DNA of 64,000 nt, taken from positions 9,540 through 73,539 of the forward strand of contig DEUP01000001.1 of NCBI GenBank assembly GCA_002362625.1, written 5' to 3'. Made by a program: the position numbers and the translations under genes. Positions within the stretch are counted from its first letter, which is position 1, and every line of letters starts with the position of its first letter. Of this stretch, positions 16,818 through 26,156 are shown piece by piece. Origin of the DNA: Clostridiales bacterium UBA3259 (GTDB lineage: Bacteria > Bacillota_A > Clostridia > Oscillospirales > Oscillospiraceae). The notes under the pieces are model-generated. The model saw only the letters and a list, made by a program, of their open reading frames with translations. It was not told the origin of the DNA and made no database searches.

Positions 16818-17855
16818 ATGACAAGACAGATCCTGGTAGGCGGCGTGCCCATTGGCGGCGGCGCCCCTGTTGTGATTCAGTCCATGCTCAATACAAAAAC
16901 CACGGATGTGGAGGGAAGTCTCAGCCAGATCCGGGCCATGGCTGCTGCCGGGTGTCAGATTGCCCGGCTGGCGGTGCCCAACATGGAGGCGGTTCCCGGC
17001 TTCCGGGAGATCTGCCAGGAAAGCCCTCTGCCTCTGGTGGCGGATATCCATTTTGATTACCGCCTTGCCATTGCCGCGGCGGAGGCGGGCGCGGCCAAGA
17101 TCCGGATCAATCCCGGCAACATCGGCGGGGAGGATCGGGTGAAGGCTGTGGTGGATGTGTGTAAGGAGAAGCACATTCCTATCCGCATTGGCGTCAACGG
17201 CGGCAGCCTGGATAAAAAGCTCCTTGAAAAGTATGGGCATCCCACGGCGGAGGCGCTGGTGGAAAGCGCCTTCCAGCATTTGGAGCTGCTGGAAAAGCAG
17301 GGGTTTTATGATACCTGCGTGTCTATGAAGTCCTCCACCGTGCCAACCATGGTGGCGGCGGCCCGGCTGTTTCGCAGCAAGTGCGACTATCCCATTCACA
17401 TCGGCGTCACGGAAACGGGGCCGGTGCGCCAGGGACTGATCAAGTCCGCCATGGGAATCGGCGCCCTGCTCTTAGACGGCATTGGAGATACCCTCCGGGT
17501 GAGCCTGACGGACGATCCCGTTCAGGAGGTGTACGCCGCAAAGGATATTCTCAAGGCGGCGGGCCTTCGGAGGGAAGGCGTGAACATCGTGTCCTGTCCC
17601 ACCTGCGGCAGAACCCGGATCGACCTGATCGGTCTTACAAATCAGGTGGACGAGGCATTAAGGGACTGCAAAAAGCCCATTACCGTGGCCGTTATGGGCT
17701 GCGTTGTCAATGGCCCGGGCGAGGCCCGGGAGGCGGATATCGGCATCGCCGGAGGCGATGGCTGGGGTATGCTGTTCGAAAAGGGAGAACAGGCGGAAAA
17801 GCTGCCCTACGACCAGCTGCTGCCCGCCCTGCTGAAGCGGATTGAGGCAATGTGA
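16818..17855 (+). CDS. ispG: 4-hydroxy-3-methylbut-2-en-1-yl diphosphate synthase
   Basis: IspG (GcpE) is the iron-sulfur enzyme of the penultimate MEP step. From the ATG at 16818 (behind AAGGGGTGAAG) it has 345 residues; a GTG nine bases earlier overlaps the rseP stop and is less likely. The TIM barrel starts PVVIQSMLNTKTTDVE, and the C-terminal cluster ligands are SCPTCGR and MGCVVNGPGE (three Cys plus Glu). It follows rseP immediately. Confidence 0.97.
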   Translation: MTRQILVGGVPIGGGAPVVIQSMLNTKTTDVEGSLSQIRAMAAAGCQIARLAVPNMEAVPGFREICQESPLPLVADIHFDYRLAIAAAEAGAAKIRINPGNIGGEDRVKAVVDVCKEKHIPIRIGVNGGSLDKKLLEKYGHPTAEALVESAFQHLELLEKQGFYDTCVSMKSSTVPTMVAAARLFRSKCDYPIHIGVTETGPVRQGLIKSAMGIGALLLDGIGDTLRVSLTDDPVQEVYAAKDILKAAGLRREGVNIVSCPTCGRTRIDLIGLTNQVDEALRDCKKPITVAVMGCVVNGPGEAREADIGIAGGDGWGMLFEKGEQAEKLPYDQLLPALLKRIEAM

Positions 17856-17894
17856 TATTGCATCCATCCGGATTCTTTTCCCAATGAGGTAACC

Positions 17895-20800
17895 ATGAGC
17901 GAAGAAGTTTATTTTCTGAATATGTTTCCGGACTATGAGCCGCCTGAGGAGCTGAAAGATGCCCTTTCTCAGGCGGCTATCGCTGCCGCGGACATCGATC
18001 CCGCGTCCCGGGGTGTTTCCGTGGCGGTACACAGCGAAGCCTATGTTCCCCAGCGGTGGCTTACCCGGGCGGAGAAGGACATTGCCTCCCTGTATGGCCT
18101 TGCCCATATGAGCATTACGGCCACCCATCCCGCGTCAGAGCTTCATAAAATGGAACCGGAGGAACTGATGCAGATGTTTGTCAGCCGGAACTCCATGGCC
18201 CGCGGTTCTCTCGCCGGCGCCAAATGGGATTGGCGGGACACAAATTTGAATATCAAGCTGGTGGCAAATGGAAAGGATGCCTTGATGGAGTTGGTTCCCT
18301 GCATTCAGGAAGCCCTGCGTCAGCGGTTTGCCACGGCTGTCACCATTACCATCGAGGCAGGGGAGGCCCTGGAAGGAAAGGCGTTGTTTGACGCCATGGC
18401 CTCCCTGCGGGAAAAAAGCCTGGAAGCGATACCGGTTTCCACCCATCGCCCGGAAAAGCAGCAAACGAAGACGGCGCCCACTGCCGACGATATGCTCTAC
18501 GGAAAGCCCTTCCGTGGTACCGCGGTGCCTATGAAGGATTTGTCCCTGGACATGGGCAGCGTGATTGTGGAGGGCCGGGTCTTCAATGTGGATCATAAGG
18601 AGCTGAAGAAGCGGAACGCCTGGGTCATCAAGTTCGACATGACGGATAACACCGGCTCCATCCGGATCAGCCGGTTTATGGACGCGGCCGAGGCCAAGCC
18701 CTTCCTGGACAATGTAAAGCCCGGGGCTGTCCTGCGGATTCAGGGCAGGCTGACGGAGGACCGGTTTGAAAATGATACGGTGCTCAAGCCCTTTGCCATG
18801 ACCACCGGCTCCATGCCCAAGCGTCAGGATACGGCGCCGGGAGAAAAGCGGGTGGAGCTGCACCTACATACCCTGATGTCCAACATGGACGCCCTGACCA
18901 ACACCGCCGACGCCATCAACCAGGCGGCGGCCTGGGGCCACAGGGCCATTGCCATTACAGACCACGGCTGCTGTCAGTCCTTCACGGACGCTCTGCACTG
19001 CGTGGAGGGGAAGAAGCCCCCCAAGGTGGCCGGTACCGACGAGATTATCAAGATTTTGTACGGCTGTGAAGGATATTATGTTAATGACGTGGACGACCGG
19101 ATCGTGGTTCACGGGGAGCAGGACATGGATTTCCACCAGGAATTCGTGGCCTTTGACCTGGAAACCACGGGCCTGTCCTCCCGGAAGGATCGGATCATTG
19201 AGATCGGCGCGGTGATTTTGAAGGACGGAGAGGAGATTGACCGGTTCCAGACCTTTGTGGATCCGGAGCGGCCTCTGGAACGGAAGATCGTGGAGCTGAC
19301 CGGCATTACCGATGATATGCTTCAGGGTGCACCCAAGATCGAGGAGGTGCTGCCAAAATTCCTGGACTTCATCGGCGGAAGAGTGCTGGTTGCTCACAAT
19401 TCGGATTTTGACACCGGGTTTATCCGGGCGGAATGTGAGCGGCTGGGGTATGAATATAACTATACGGCAGCGGATACCCTGATCCTTTCTCAGAATCTGC
19501 TGACCCATCTCAATAAGTTCAAGCTGAATCTGGTGTCCGACGCCCTGAACCTCCCGGACTTTAACCACCATCGGGCGGGAGACGACGCTTTTGCCTGTGG
19601 CCTGATCATGACGAAGCTCATGGAAAAGCTGGAGCAGGAGCATGATATCCATACCCTTCAGGCCATCAACCCGGCCATGATGGGTTTGCGTGCCAAGGGC
19701 CACATCACCGACCGGCAGGCGCGGCATATCATCCTCTTTGCCAAGAACCAGGTTGGTCTGCGGAACCTCTACCATCTGATTTCTGACGCGAACCTGAAAT
19801 ACTTCCGCCGTGTGCCCAGAATCCCCAAATCCGAGCTGATGGAGATGCGGGAGGGATTGATCATCGGCTCTGCCTGTGAGGCGGGCGAGCTGTTCCAGGC
19901 GGTGCTGGAGCGGAAGAGCGAGGACGAGCTGAAACGGATTGCCTCCTTCTATGATTTCCTGGAAATCCAGCCTTTGGACAACAATAAGTTTATGCTGGCA
20001 AAGGGCATCGCTGCCGACGAGGAGGAGCTGCGAAACTTCAACCGTACCATCGTCCGCCTGGGTGAGGAGCTTGGGAAGATGGTGGTGGCTACGGGAGACG
20101 TCCATTTCCTGAATCCGGAGGACGAGATTTTCCGGCATATCCTGCTTGCTACCAAGGGCTTTGACGACGCGGACAGACCCAATCCCCTGTACTTCCGCAC
20201 CACCGACGAGATGCTGCAGGAATTTTCCTACTTGGGAGAGGAAAAGGCCTACGAAATCGTGGTCACCAATCCCAACCGGATTGCGGATATGTGCGAGACC
20301 ATGCGGCCGGTACCTCACAATCTGTTTGCGCCCAAAATCGAAAACTCCGTGGAAGACCTGAAAAACCTGGTCTATACCAAGTTCCACCGGCTGTACGGCG
20401 ACAATCCGCCGGAGGTGTTTGTGAAGCGTGTGGAAACGGAGCTGTACGATATTATCAACTGTCATTATGACGTGATCTACATGTCCGCCCAGAAGCTGGT
20501 GCAGAACTCCCTGGAGCATGGGTATCTGGTAGGATCCCGTGGCTCTGTAGGCTCCTCCATTGTGGCCTTTATGTCCGGCATTACCGAGGTGAACTCCTTC
20601 CAGCCCCATTACCGCTGTCCAAACCCCCAGTGCAAGTACACGGAGCTGAATGTGCCGGAGGGCTACAACTGCGGTGCGGATCTTCCTGACGCGGTATGTC
20701 CCAAATGCGGCACCAAAATGGAGAAGGACGGCTTCAACATCCCCTTCGAAACCTTCCTGGGTTTCGGCGGAGATAAGGTGCCGGATATCGACCTGAACTT

Positions 20801-22208
20801 CTCCGGCGAATACCAGAGTAAGGCCCACGCCTACTGTATTGAAATGTTCGGAAAATCCCACGTTTTCCGGGCGGGCACCATTGGTACCGTGGCGGAAAAG
20901 ACGGCCTTCGGCTATGTGAAGAAGTACCTCTCCGAACGGGGCAAAACCGCCTCCCGGGCGGAGGAAGGGAGACTGGCTTCCGGCTGCGTGGGCGTCCGCC
21001 GTACCACCGGCCAGCACCCCGGCGGCCTGGTGGTCATTCCCCAGGAAAATGAGATCTGGGACTTCTGCCCGGTGCAGCATCCCGCCGACGATCCCAACGC
21101 TGACCAGATCACCACCCACTTTGAATACCACTCCATGGAGGAAAATCTTCTGAAGCTTGACATGCTGGGTCACGATGACCCCACCATGATCCGGATGATG
21201 GAGGACATGACCGGAGTGGACGCCAAGACCATTCCTCTGGACGACAAGGATACCATGTCCATCTTCATTTCCTCCAAGGTTTTGGGCTATGAGGACGATC
21301 CGGTGCTTGGCCCCACGGGGGCTGTGGCCATTCCGGAATTCAATACCCGGTTTACAAGAGGCATGCTCATGGACACCTTGCCCACCCGGTTCGACACCCT
21401 GGTGCGGCTGTCCGGCTTCTCCCATGGCACGGACGTGTGGCTGGGCAACGCCAAGGATCTGATTACCTCCAAAACGGCTACCGTTGACTCCACAATCGGC
21501 TGCCGTGACGACATTATGCTCTATCTGATCTCCTGCGGCATGCCGGAAAAGCGTTCCTTTAAGATCATGGAGGCGGTGCGAAAGGGCAGAGGCCTGCCCG
21601 ACGGGGCCGAGGAGGAGATGAAGGCCGCCGGTGTGCCGGAATGGTACATTGGCTCCTGCAAGAAGATCAAGTACCTGTTCCCCAAGGCCCACGCCGTGGC
21701 CTATGTTATGATGGCCTTCCGGATCGCCTGGTTTAAGGTGCATCATCCTCTGGCCTTCTACGCGGCCTACTTCTACCGGCGGAGCCAGAAGGGCGGCTTT
21801 GACGCTGTGCTCATGACCCGCGGCAAGGAAGCGGTGCTTGCCAACATCGATGCCATCGAAAAGAACGAGGACGCCACCGCCAAGGACGAGGATCTGCTGA
21901 CCACCCTGGAAGTGGCCTATGAATACTACCTTCGGGGCTTCGAGTTTATGCCCATCGACTTGTACCAAAGCGAGGCCATTCGGTTTAAGATCGTGGACGG
22001 AAAGCTGCTGCCGCCCTTTGTGGCCATTTCCGGTTTGGGCGAAAACGCCGCCTGGGATCTGGTGGAGGGACGGAAGGGGAAGACCTTCCTGTCCATTGAG
22101 GAGGTGTCGGCTGCCTGTCCCAAGGTTTCCAAAACCCATATTCAGATGCTGAAGGACGCCGGGGCTTTTGGCAGCCTGCCGGACAACAGCCAGGTCAGCT
22201 TTTTTTAA
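17895..22208 (+). CDS. polC: DNA polymerase III alpha subunit, Gram-positive type
   Basis: PolC is the replicative polymerase with built-in proofreading typical of low-GC Firmicutes. The 1437-residue protein has an N-terminal domain, an OB fold around 225-300 (VIVEGRVFNVDHKELKK), a PHP domain from about 315 (RVELHLHTLMSN) into which the DEDDh exonuclease is inserted at about 417 (FVAFDLETTGLSS), a zinc-binding stretch around 904-936 (CPNPQCKY then CPKCG), the catalytic PDIDLNF at about 963, and the C-terminal fingers. The ATG lies behind TGAGGT. Convergent with the aromatic operon. Confidence 0.98.
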   Translation: MSEEVYFLNMFPDYEPPEELKDALSQAAIAAADIDPASRGVSVAVHSEAYVPQRWLTRAEKDIASLYGLAHMSITATHPASELHKMEPEELMQMFVSRNSMARGSLAGAKWDWRDTNLNIKLVANGKDALMELVPCIQEALRQRFATAVTITIEAGEALEGKALFDAMASLREKSLEAIPVSTHRPEKQQTKTAPTADDMLYGKPFRGTAVPMKDLSLDMGSVIVEGRVFNVDHKELKKRNAWVIKFDMTDNTGSIRISRFMDAAEAKPFLDNVKPGAVLRIQGRLTEDRFENDTVLKPFAMTTGSMPKRQDTAPGEKRVELHLHTLMSNMDALTNTADAINQAAAWGHRAIAITDHGCCQSFTDALHCVEGKKPPKVAGTDEIIKILYGCEGYYVNDVDDRIVVHGEQDMDFHQEFVAFDLETTGLSSRKDRIIEIGAVILKDGEEIDRFQTFVDPERPLERKIVELTGITDDMLQGAPKIEEVLPKFLDFIGGRVLVAHNSDFDTGFIRAECERLGYEYNYTAADTLILSQNLLTHLNKFKLNLVSDALNLPDFNHHRAGDDAFACGLIMTKLMEKLEQEHDIHTLQAINPAMMGLRAKGHITDRQARHIILFAKNQVGLRNLYHLISDANLKYFRRVPRIPKSELMEMREGLIIGSACEAGELFQAVLERKSEDELKRIASFYDFLEIQPLDNNKFMLAKGIAADEEELRNFNRTIVRLGEELGKMVVATGDVHFLNPEDEIFRHILLATKGFDDADRPNPLYFRTTDEMLQEFSYLGEEKAYEIVVTNPNRIADMCETMRPVPHNLFAPKIENSVEDLKNLVYTKFHRLYGDNPPEVFVKRVETELYDIINCHYDVIYMSAQKLVQNSLEHGYLVGSRGSVGSSIVAFMSGITEVNSFQPHYRCPNPQCKYTELNVPEGYNCGADLPDAVCPKCGTKMEKDGFNIPFETFLGFGGDKVPDIDLNFSGEYQSKAHAYCIEMFGKSHVFRAGTIGTVAEKTAFGYVKKYLSERGKTASRAEEGRLASGCVGVRRTTGQHPGGLVVIPQENEIWDFCPVQHPADDPNADQITTHFEYHSMEENLLKLDMLGHDDPTMIRMMEDMTGVDAKTIPLDDKDTMSIFISSKVLGYEDDPVLGPTGAVAIPEFNTRFTRGMLMDTLPTRFDTLVRLSGFSHGTDVWLGNAKDLITSKTATVDSTIGCRDDIMLYLISCGMPEKRSFKIMEAVRKGRGLPDGAEEEMKAAGVPEWYIGSCKKIKYLFPKAHAVAYVMMAFRIAWFKVHHPLAFYAAYFYRRSQKGGFDAVLMTRGKEAVLANIDAIEKNEDATAKDEDLLTTLEVAYEYYLRGFEFMPIDLYQSEAIRFKIVDGKLLPPFVAISGLGENAAWDLVEGRKGKTFLSIEEVSAACPKVSKTHIQMLKDAGAFGSLPDNSQVSFF

Positions 22209-22230
22209 GAAAACATACCAAAGCCATAAG

Positions 22231-22258
22231 CGCCCCGGATGCTTCAGCATCCGGGGCG
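22231..22258. terminator. Stem-loop between convergent polC and aroQ
   Basis: A perfect 12-bp stem CGCCCCGGATGC / GCATCCGGGGCG with TTCA loop lies 22 bases after polC and 7 bases after aroQ. T-runs are short on both sides, but its place and stability suit a shared terminator. Confidence 0.65.
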
Positions 22259-22265
22259 TACCCAT

Positions 22266-22697
22266 TTAACCGTAGTTTTCTTTTAAATACAGGATCGCTT
22301 CCCGATAGCCTTCCAGGCCATGGCCCTTGATGGTCTTCACACAGGCAAGCCCGGCGTAGGATATCTGCCGGAAGGGCTCCCGGGCGTCCACATCGGAAAT
22401 GTGTACCTCCACCGCCGGAATCCTGACCGCTTTCAGCGCGTCCAGAATTGCCACAGAGGTGTGGGTGTAGGCGGCGGGGTTAATGACAATGCCGTCCATT
22501 TTCCCATAGGCCCACTGGATTTTGTCCACCAAACAGCCTTCGTGGTTGGATTGATACTGTTCTACTTCCACATTTTCTTCCTTCGCCGTGTTTTCCAAAA
22601 GAGCGAGAAGATCGGCAAAGGTGTTCGTACCGTAGATGCCCGGCTCCCGGATGCCCAGCATATTCAGGTTGGGGCCGTTGAGTACCAGTATTTTCAT
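22266..22697 (-). CDS. aroQ: 3-dehydroquinate dehydratase, type II
   Basis: Third step of the shikimate pathway. The 143-residue protein has the type II hallmarks: LVLNGPNLNMLGIREPGIYG at the N-terminus (catalytic Tyr), NHEGCLVDKIQ, NPAAYTHTSVAI and VEVHISDVDAREPFR. It is the last gene of the aromatic operon; its ATG overlaps the stop of the aroE-aroK fusion gene by four bases (ATGA). Confidence 0.97.
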   Translation of the reverse strand: MKILVLNGPNLNMLGIREPGIYGTNTFADLLALLENTAKEENVEVEQYQSNHEGCLVDKIQWAYGKMDGIVINPAAYTHTSVAILDALKAVRIPAVEVHISDVDAREPFRQISYAGLACVKTIKGHGLEGYREAILYLKENYG

Positions 22698-23923
22698 GGC
22701 GTTTCCTCCAAACAGGTAAGGATTGCGTTTACGGTGGACTCCGGCGTACCGTTATTGTCTATCGTAAAATCGGCGAAGGCTTCATATAGGGGCTTCCGCA
22801 GGCGGTACATGGCCTCCAGATCGTTTTTCAGGGACAGGGGACGGCCTTCCTTGGGAAGAAGGTTCAAATCCCGTTTCAGACAGAAAATCGTTCCGTTTTG
22901 GTGAAGCAGCGGATAATTTGTTTCCCTGGTCACACAGCCGCCGCCGGTGGCGAGAATCAGGCCGGAGCGATTCCCCAGGGATGCCAGAGCCTTTGTTTCC
23001 CAGTTTCGGAACACAGCCTCTCCGCCCTGGGCAAAAATCTCCGGAATGGATTTTCCCGCAAGGGTGGTGATAACCTCATCCGCATCCACCAGGGGCCGGC
23101 TTAAGTGCTTTGCCAGAGCCGCTCCAATGGTGCTTTTTCCACAGCCGGGCATCCCAATGAGGACAATGCTCTGCATCTGTACACGAAGCTTGCGGTAAAT
23201 GGCTTCAATGAGGGCATCGTCCAGCGTTTTCCCGGTAAAGTATTCGGCACTTTCCTTTGCCTGGGCCACCAGCATCCACAGCCCGTTTTCGTGGGGAATG
23301 CCCAGAGCCTCGGCATCCAGCAGCAGCTGGGTTTTGGCCGGATTGTAAACCACATCCAGTACCCCATCCAAATGGGGAAACTGCCACAGATCCAGAGGGG
23401 CAATACCGGTATGAGGATACATGCCCACGGGAGTGGTGTTTACAATCAGGGAAGCGTCCCGGTGGAGGGACAGGTTCTCATAGTTATTTTCACCGGAGCG
23501 GGAAATGACCACCGGTTCAGCGCCCAGATCACGAAGCGCATTGACGGCGGTGTTGGAAGCGCCGCCGCTGCCCAGTACCAGAGCCTTTTTCCCGGACGCA
23601 GGAATGCCGCTGCGCTTCACCAGGGAAACAAAGCCGTAGTAGTCCGAATTGTGGCCGAAGAGGGAACCGTCCTTCCTTCGGACAATGGTGTTTACACAGC
23701 CCATCTTTTTCGCGGCGGGGGACAGTTCATCCAGAAACGCTATTACGTCCTTCTTATAGGGCATGGTCACGTTTAGGCCTGTAAAATCCCCGTTGCGGAG
23801 AAAACTTTCCAACTCCTCCGGTTCCTTTTCATAGAGATCATAGGGGTAATCTCCCAGCCAGCTGTGGATCAGGGGAGAATAGCTGTGCCCCAGAACCCTG
23901 CCAAGCAAACCGCATTTCATCAT
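22694..23923 (-). CDS. aroE-aroK: Bifunctional shikimate dehydrogenase / shikimate kinase (AroE-AroK fusion)
   Basis: One uninterrupted 409-residue frame holds two pathway enzymes. Residues 1 to about 246 are AroE: shikimate site SYSPLIHSWL, catalytic Lys in NVTMPYKK (residue 57), HNSD with Asp94, and the NADP loop GSGGASN (119-125). Residues about 250-409 are AroK: Walker A GMPGCGKST (257-265), DADE (280-283) and the GGEAVFR and ATGGG shikimate/ATP motifs. The linker (IYRKLRVQMQ) is very short. The fusion performs steps four and five in one polypeptide. It overlaps pheA by ATGA. Confidence 0.93.
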   Translation of the reverse strand: MMKCGLLGRVLGHSYSPLIHSWLGDYPYDLYEKEPEELESFLRNGDFTGLNVTMPYKKDVIAFLDELSPAAKKMGCVNTIVRRKDGSLFGHNSDYYGFVSLVKRSGIPASGKKALVLGSGGASNTAVNALRDLGAEPVVISRSGENNYENLSLHRDASLIVNTTPVGMYPHTGIAPLDLWQFPHLDGVLDVVYNPAKTQLLLDAEALGIPHENGLWMLVAQAKESAEYFTGKTLDDALIEAIYRKLRVQMQSIVLIGMPGCGKSTIGAALAKHLSRPLVDADEVITTLAGKSIPEIFAQGGEAVFRNWETKALASLGNRSGLILATGGGCVTRETNYPLLHQNGTIFCLKRDLNLLPKEGRPLSLKNDLEAMYRLRKPLYEAFADFTIDNNGTPESTVNAILTCLEETP

Positions 23924-25062
23924 ACCACCTCAGTGAAGCTGCCAAAATACTTGAATTCCTCGCACAGCTCGTCCAGCTCGCAGATCAGCTGCACAAATTC
24001 CTCCGAGTAGATGGAGGTTTCCAGATCGAAATAGAACATAAACTCAAAATCCCGGTCAGGGATGGGACGGGATTCCAGCTTGGTGACGTTGATACCCAGG
24101 GTGTAGAGCCGGGCCAGCACCTTATACAGGGAGCCGGGACGATGGGGAAGCACCATCATGATGCTGGTCTTGTCGGAGCCGGGATAGATTTCCAGGTTCT
24201 TGCTGATGCACAGGAAACGGGTGCGGTTGTTGTCCTTATCCTGGACGGAGGAAGCAAGGCACTGTAGGCCGTACAGCTCGGCGCAGGTTCGGCTGCTGAG
24301 GGCAGCCACGTCCCGGCGGTCAGAGTTGGCTACCATTTCCGCCGCTATGGCGGTGTTGGCCACGGGAACAATGTTCACGCCGGTGAGACTCTGCAAAAAT
24401 TCACCGCACTGGTTCAGGGCCTGCTCATGGGAGTAAACTTCCTTGATTTCGGAAAGGGATACGCCGGGCTTTGCCAGAAGATTATGGTCGATCTTCAGGC
24501 GGAAGGTGCGGACGATGGAGAAGTTGTGCTTCTGCATCAGATCGTATACCTTTTTCACGGATCCGGCGGTGGAGTTTTCAATGGGCAGAATGCCGTACTG
24601 GCACATGCCCTGCTCAATGGCGGTAAAAACCGCCTCAAAGTTCTTAAAATAGAGGATAAAGGGATTTTGGAAGATCTTTTCACAGGCAATCTGGGAATAG
24701 GCGCCCTCCACGCCCTGACAGGCTACCATGGGGGCCTTGGGGAACAGCTTGGGGGTGTTTTCGATGGCCTGGGTAATCTGGGTGTACAGGGGACTGACAG
24801 CGGCGCTGCGCTTGCTCTGGTAGCTGCGGCTCAGCTCAAAGAGCATGGAGTACAGCACCCGAGTGTAGTTGGCCATTTCCGGCCCGGCCTTTTGGGCAAC
24901 GTCCTGCAGCTTGGCCCGTTCCCGGTTGGGCTGGAAGATGGGGAGGTTATGTTCCTTCTTGTAGTCGGAGATTTGGGCGGCGAAAGCCATGCGCTGGCCG
25001 AAAAGGCGTACCATTTCATCGTCAATCTTGTCGATCTCCTGGCGAAGCTGTGCTAAATCCAT
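23920..25062 (-). CDS. pheA: Bifunctional chorismate mutase / prephenate dehydratase
   Basis: PheA converts chorismate to prephenate and then phenylpyruvate. The 380-residue protein has an AroQ-type mutase helix bundle (1 to about 90, LRQEIDKIDDEMVRLFGQR), a dehydratase domain (about 110-290, GVEGAYSQIACEKIF, ILPIENSTAGSV and the catalytic NRTRFLCI), and a C-terminal ACT domain with LTKLESRPI-like sequence (here VTKLESRPI), which in this family binds Phe for feedback inhibition. It overlaps aroC upstream by 10 bases and aroE-aroK downstream by 4. Confidence 0.97.
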   Translation of the reverse strand: MDLAQLRQEIDKIDDEMVRLFGQRMAFAAQISDYKKEHNLPIFQPNRERAKLQDVAQKAGPEMANYTRVLYSMLFELSRSYQSKRSAAVSPLYTQITQAIENTPKLFPKAPMVACQGVEGAYSQIACEKIFQNPFILYFKNFEAVFTAIEQGMCQYGILPIENSTAGSVKKVYDLMQKHNFSIVRTFRLKIDHNLLAKPGVSLSEIKEVYSHEQALNQCGEFLQSLTGVNIVPVANTAIAAEMVANSDRRDVAALSSRTCAELYGLQCLASSVQDKDNNRTRFLCISKNLEIYPGSDKTSIMMVLPHRPGSLYKVLARLYTLGINVTKLESRPIPDRDFEFMFYFDLETSIYSEEFVQLICELDELCEEFKYFGSFTEVV

Positions 25063-26156
25063 AGTTCTTTCCTCCTGTTTGTCTGGGTATTTCCCAGGAT
25101 CATGTCATAAACGGCAATGGCTGCCGCCGCCTCCACCACGGGAACCGCCCGGGGAACGATGCAGGGGTCATGCCGGCCCTTGACTTCCAGAGTGGCGGAT
25201 GCTCCGGTTTTGAAATCAACAGACTGCTGGGGCCGGGAGATAGAGGGGGTTGGCTTGACGGCGGCGGTGAAGATTACTGGCATGCCGTTGGTGATACCTC
25301 CCAAAATGCCGCCCGCGTTATTGGTTAATGTGACAACCTTCCCGTTTTCAAAGGCAAAGGGATCGTTGCATTCACTGCCCTTCATGCGCGCTGCCTGGGC
25401 ACCCGCGCCGAAGCTTACGGACTTCACGGCGGGAATGCCGTAGACAATGGAGGCAATGCGGCTTTCCACGCCGCCGAACATTGGCTCTCCCAGTCCGGCG
25501 GGAATGCCGGTGATGAAGCATTCAATCATGCCGCCCAGACTGTCGCCCTCTGCCCGGGCCTGGCGGATGGCCTCCCGCATTCGGCTTCCGGCCTCCCGGG
25601 AGACTACAGGAAAGTCTTCTTCAATCAGATCCAGCTGGGGATTGAGCGGATCCAGAGGCGCGTCCCGGTCCTCCGTGCCGATGGACAGAATTCGTGCCCC
25701 AATCCGGATTCCCATTTTCTCCAGCCATTGCAGGCATAGTCCACCCGCAACGCAAAGGGGCGCGGTCAAACGGCCAGAGAAGTGACCGCCGCCGGCGGCA
25801 TCCTGAAAGCCTCCGTATTTTACCTGGGCGGTGTAGTCCGCGTGACCGGGACGGGGACAGGCTTTTAAGTTTTCGTAGTCGCCGGAACGGGTGTTGGTGT
25901 TGCGAATCACGGCGGCGATGGGAGCGCCGCAGGTAAAGCCATCCAGAATGCCGGACAGGAATTCCGCTTTGTCGGCTTCCTTCCGTGGGGTGGCGTAGTC
26001 GCGCTGTCCCGGAGCACGGCGGTTTAAGAAGGCTTGGAGGCGGTCGGCATCCACAGGCAGTCCCGCCGGGATTCCGTCCAGGGTCATGCCGATGGCAAGG
26101 CCGTGGGACTGGCCGAAAATGGCGAGCTTCAGATTTTCACCGTAGGTACTGCTCAT
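25053..26156 (-). CDS. aroC: Chorismate synthase
   Basis: AroC forms chorismate from EPSP using reduced FMN. The 367-residue protein shows the family patterns SHGLAIGMTLDGIPAGLPVD, RRAPGQRDYATPRKEAD-type (here LNRRAPGQRDYATPRKEAD), the KYGGFQDAAGGGHFSGRLT segment (GHFSGR) and the C-terminal GRHDPCIVPRAVPVVEA. It overlaps aroA by 20 bases and pheA by 10, so the operon is very compact. Confidence 0.97.
   Translation of the reverse strand: MSSTYGENLKLAIFGQSHGLAIGMTLDGIPAGLPVDADRLQAFLNRRAPGQRDYATPRKEADKAEFLSGILDGFTCGAPIAAVIRNTNTRSGDYENLKACPRPGHADYTAQVKYGGFQDAAGGGHFSGRLTAPLCVAGGLCLQWLEKMGIRIGARILSIGTEDRDAPLDPLNPQLDLIEEDFPVVSREAGSRMREAIRQARAEGDSLGGMIECFITGIPAGLGEPMFGGVESRIASIVYGIPAVKSVSFGAGAQAARMKGSECNDPFAFENGKVVTLTNNAGGILGGITNGMPVIFTAAVKPTPSISRPQQSVDFKTGASATLEVKGRHDPCIVPRAVPVVEAAAAIAVYDMILGNTQTNRRKELWI

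Noticed and set aside
18864..22265. 1133-codon minus-strand frame opposite polC
   Set aside because: His/Gly/Val-rich shadow of polC without domains.
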